NCBI GenBank assembly: GCA_018613035.1
Contig: JAGGRA010000071.1
Location: 1-32,625 of the forward strand
Length of the DNA stretch: 32,625 bases
Reading direction: 5' to 3'
Origin: Pseudomonas sp. ISL-84
Lineage (GTDB): Bacteria > Bacillota > Bacilli > Bacillales > Cytobacillaceae
The position numbers and the translations under genes are program-made. Positions 32,500 through 32,625 of the stretch are shown here, one piece after another. Position 1 is the stretch's first letter, and the number at the start of each line of letters is the position of its first letter. The notes beneath the pieces were generated by a model. That model ran no database searches. It was not told the DNA's origin and saw only the letters and a program-made list of their open reading frames with translations.

Positions 32500-32524
32500 G
32501 TACCCCGACACTCCCCCATTAAAC
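32500..32524 (-). promoter_or_regulatory. Sigma-B promoter of katE
   Basis: On the minus strand the -35 GTTTAA (32519-32524) and the -10 GGGTAC (32500-32505) are 13 bp apart, matching the sigma-B consensus GTTTAA-N12-14-GGGTAT with one changed base. From 32525 to the window end I see nothing further I can name. Confidence 0.8.
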
Positions 32525-32625
32525 TCATGTGATAAAAAAATTACTTTTTGACCAGTTAGAAAGTTTGATGATTAATAGAAGCCTGGAGGAAGAAATTACT
32601 GCTTTTTAAATCGAGTAGGAGGGGG

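Overview
The window looks like a chromosomal segment of a spore-forming Bacillaceae species, probably near Cytobacillus, Mesobacillus or Bacillus sensu lato. The evidence is low-to-moderate G+C, strong AGGAGG-type ribosome binding sites, frequent TTG/GTG starts, a tyrosine T-box leader, a CcpA cre box, a sigma-B-type promoter, and homologues of Bacillus Vpr, YwbE, LytST, OpuD and immune inhibitor A proteases. I cannot fix the genus or species from sequence alone. No rRNA or tRNA gene, CRISPR array, prophage or complete IS was seen.

Layout. 1-3.8 kb: a degenerate 20-21 bp repeat array, tyrS with its T-box leader (a 188 bp dispersed repeat sits between leader and gene), a coiled-coil protein made of 14-residue repeats, and a stand-alone methionine aminopeptidase. 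3.8-7.0 kb: a three-gene minus-strand unit (DUF2268 putative protease, NUDIX hydrolase, nucleotidyltransferase), an unrecognised plus-strand gene, and a GNAT gene broken by one in-frame stop. 7.1-11.9 kb: a lytS-lytT two-component system, then cstA and a coupled 49-residue membrane peptide. The cstA promoter carries a cre box and three 12 bp direct repeats at exact 21 bp spacing, which fit a LytTR-type operator. This looks like a pyruvate/peptide sensing and uptake module under catabolite control. A second copy of the 188 bp repeat follows.

12-21.1 kb: a ketopantoate-reductase-family protein with altered catalytic residues, an M6 secreted metalloprotease, a small basic protein coupled to YwbE, an orphan five-TM histidine kinase resembling sporulation kinases, a DnaQ-like exonuclease, two small membrane proteins, and a Vpr-type secreted subtilase broken by a one-base frameshift. 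21.4-25.9 kb: a calcium/sodium antiporter, an MFS exporter, and a two-gene heme-copper oxidoreductase. That enzyme keeps the CuA site and all six heme/copper histidines but has Asn where oxygen reductases have the cross-linked Tyr, so it is more likely a CuA-type nitric oxide reductase than a ba3 oxidase.

26-32.6 kb: a GNAT/DinB pair, a BCCT betaine transporter, an AraC-type regulator with a GyrI-like domain, a second 20-21 bp degenerate array related to the first, and a large-subunit catalase with a near-consensus sigma-B promoter. Together the region mixes housekeeping, stress and osmotic protection, secreted proteolysis and respiratory accessory functions. The most notable points are the probable CuA-NOR, the two related degenerate arrays, the LytT/CcpA-controlled cstA unit with its small partner protein, and the repeat element inside the tyrS leader.
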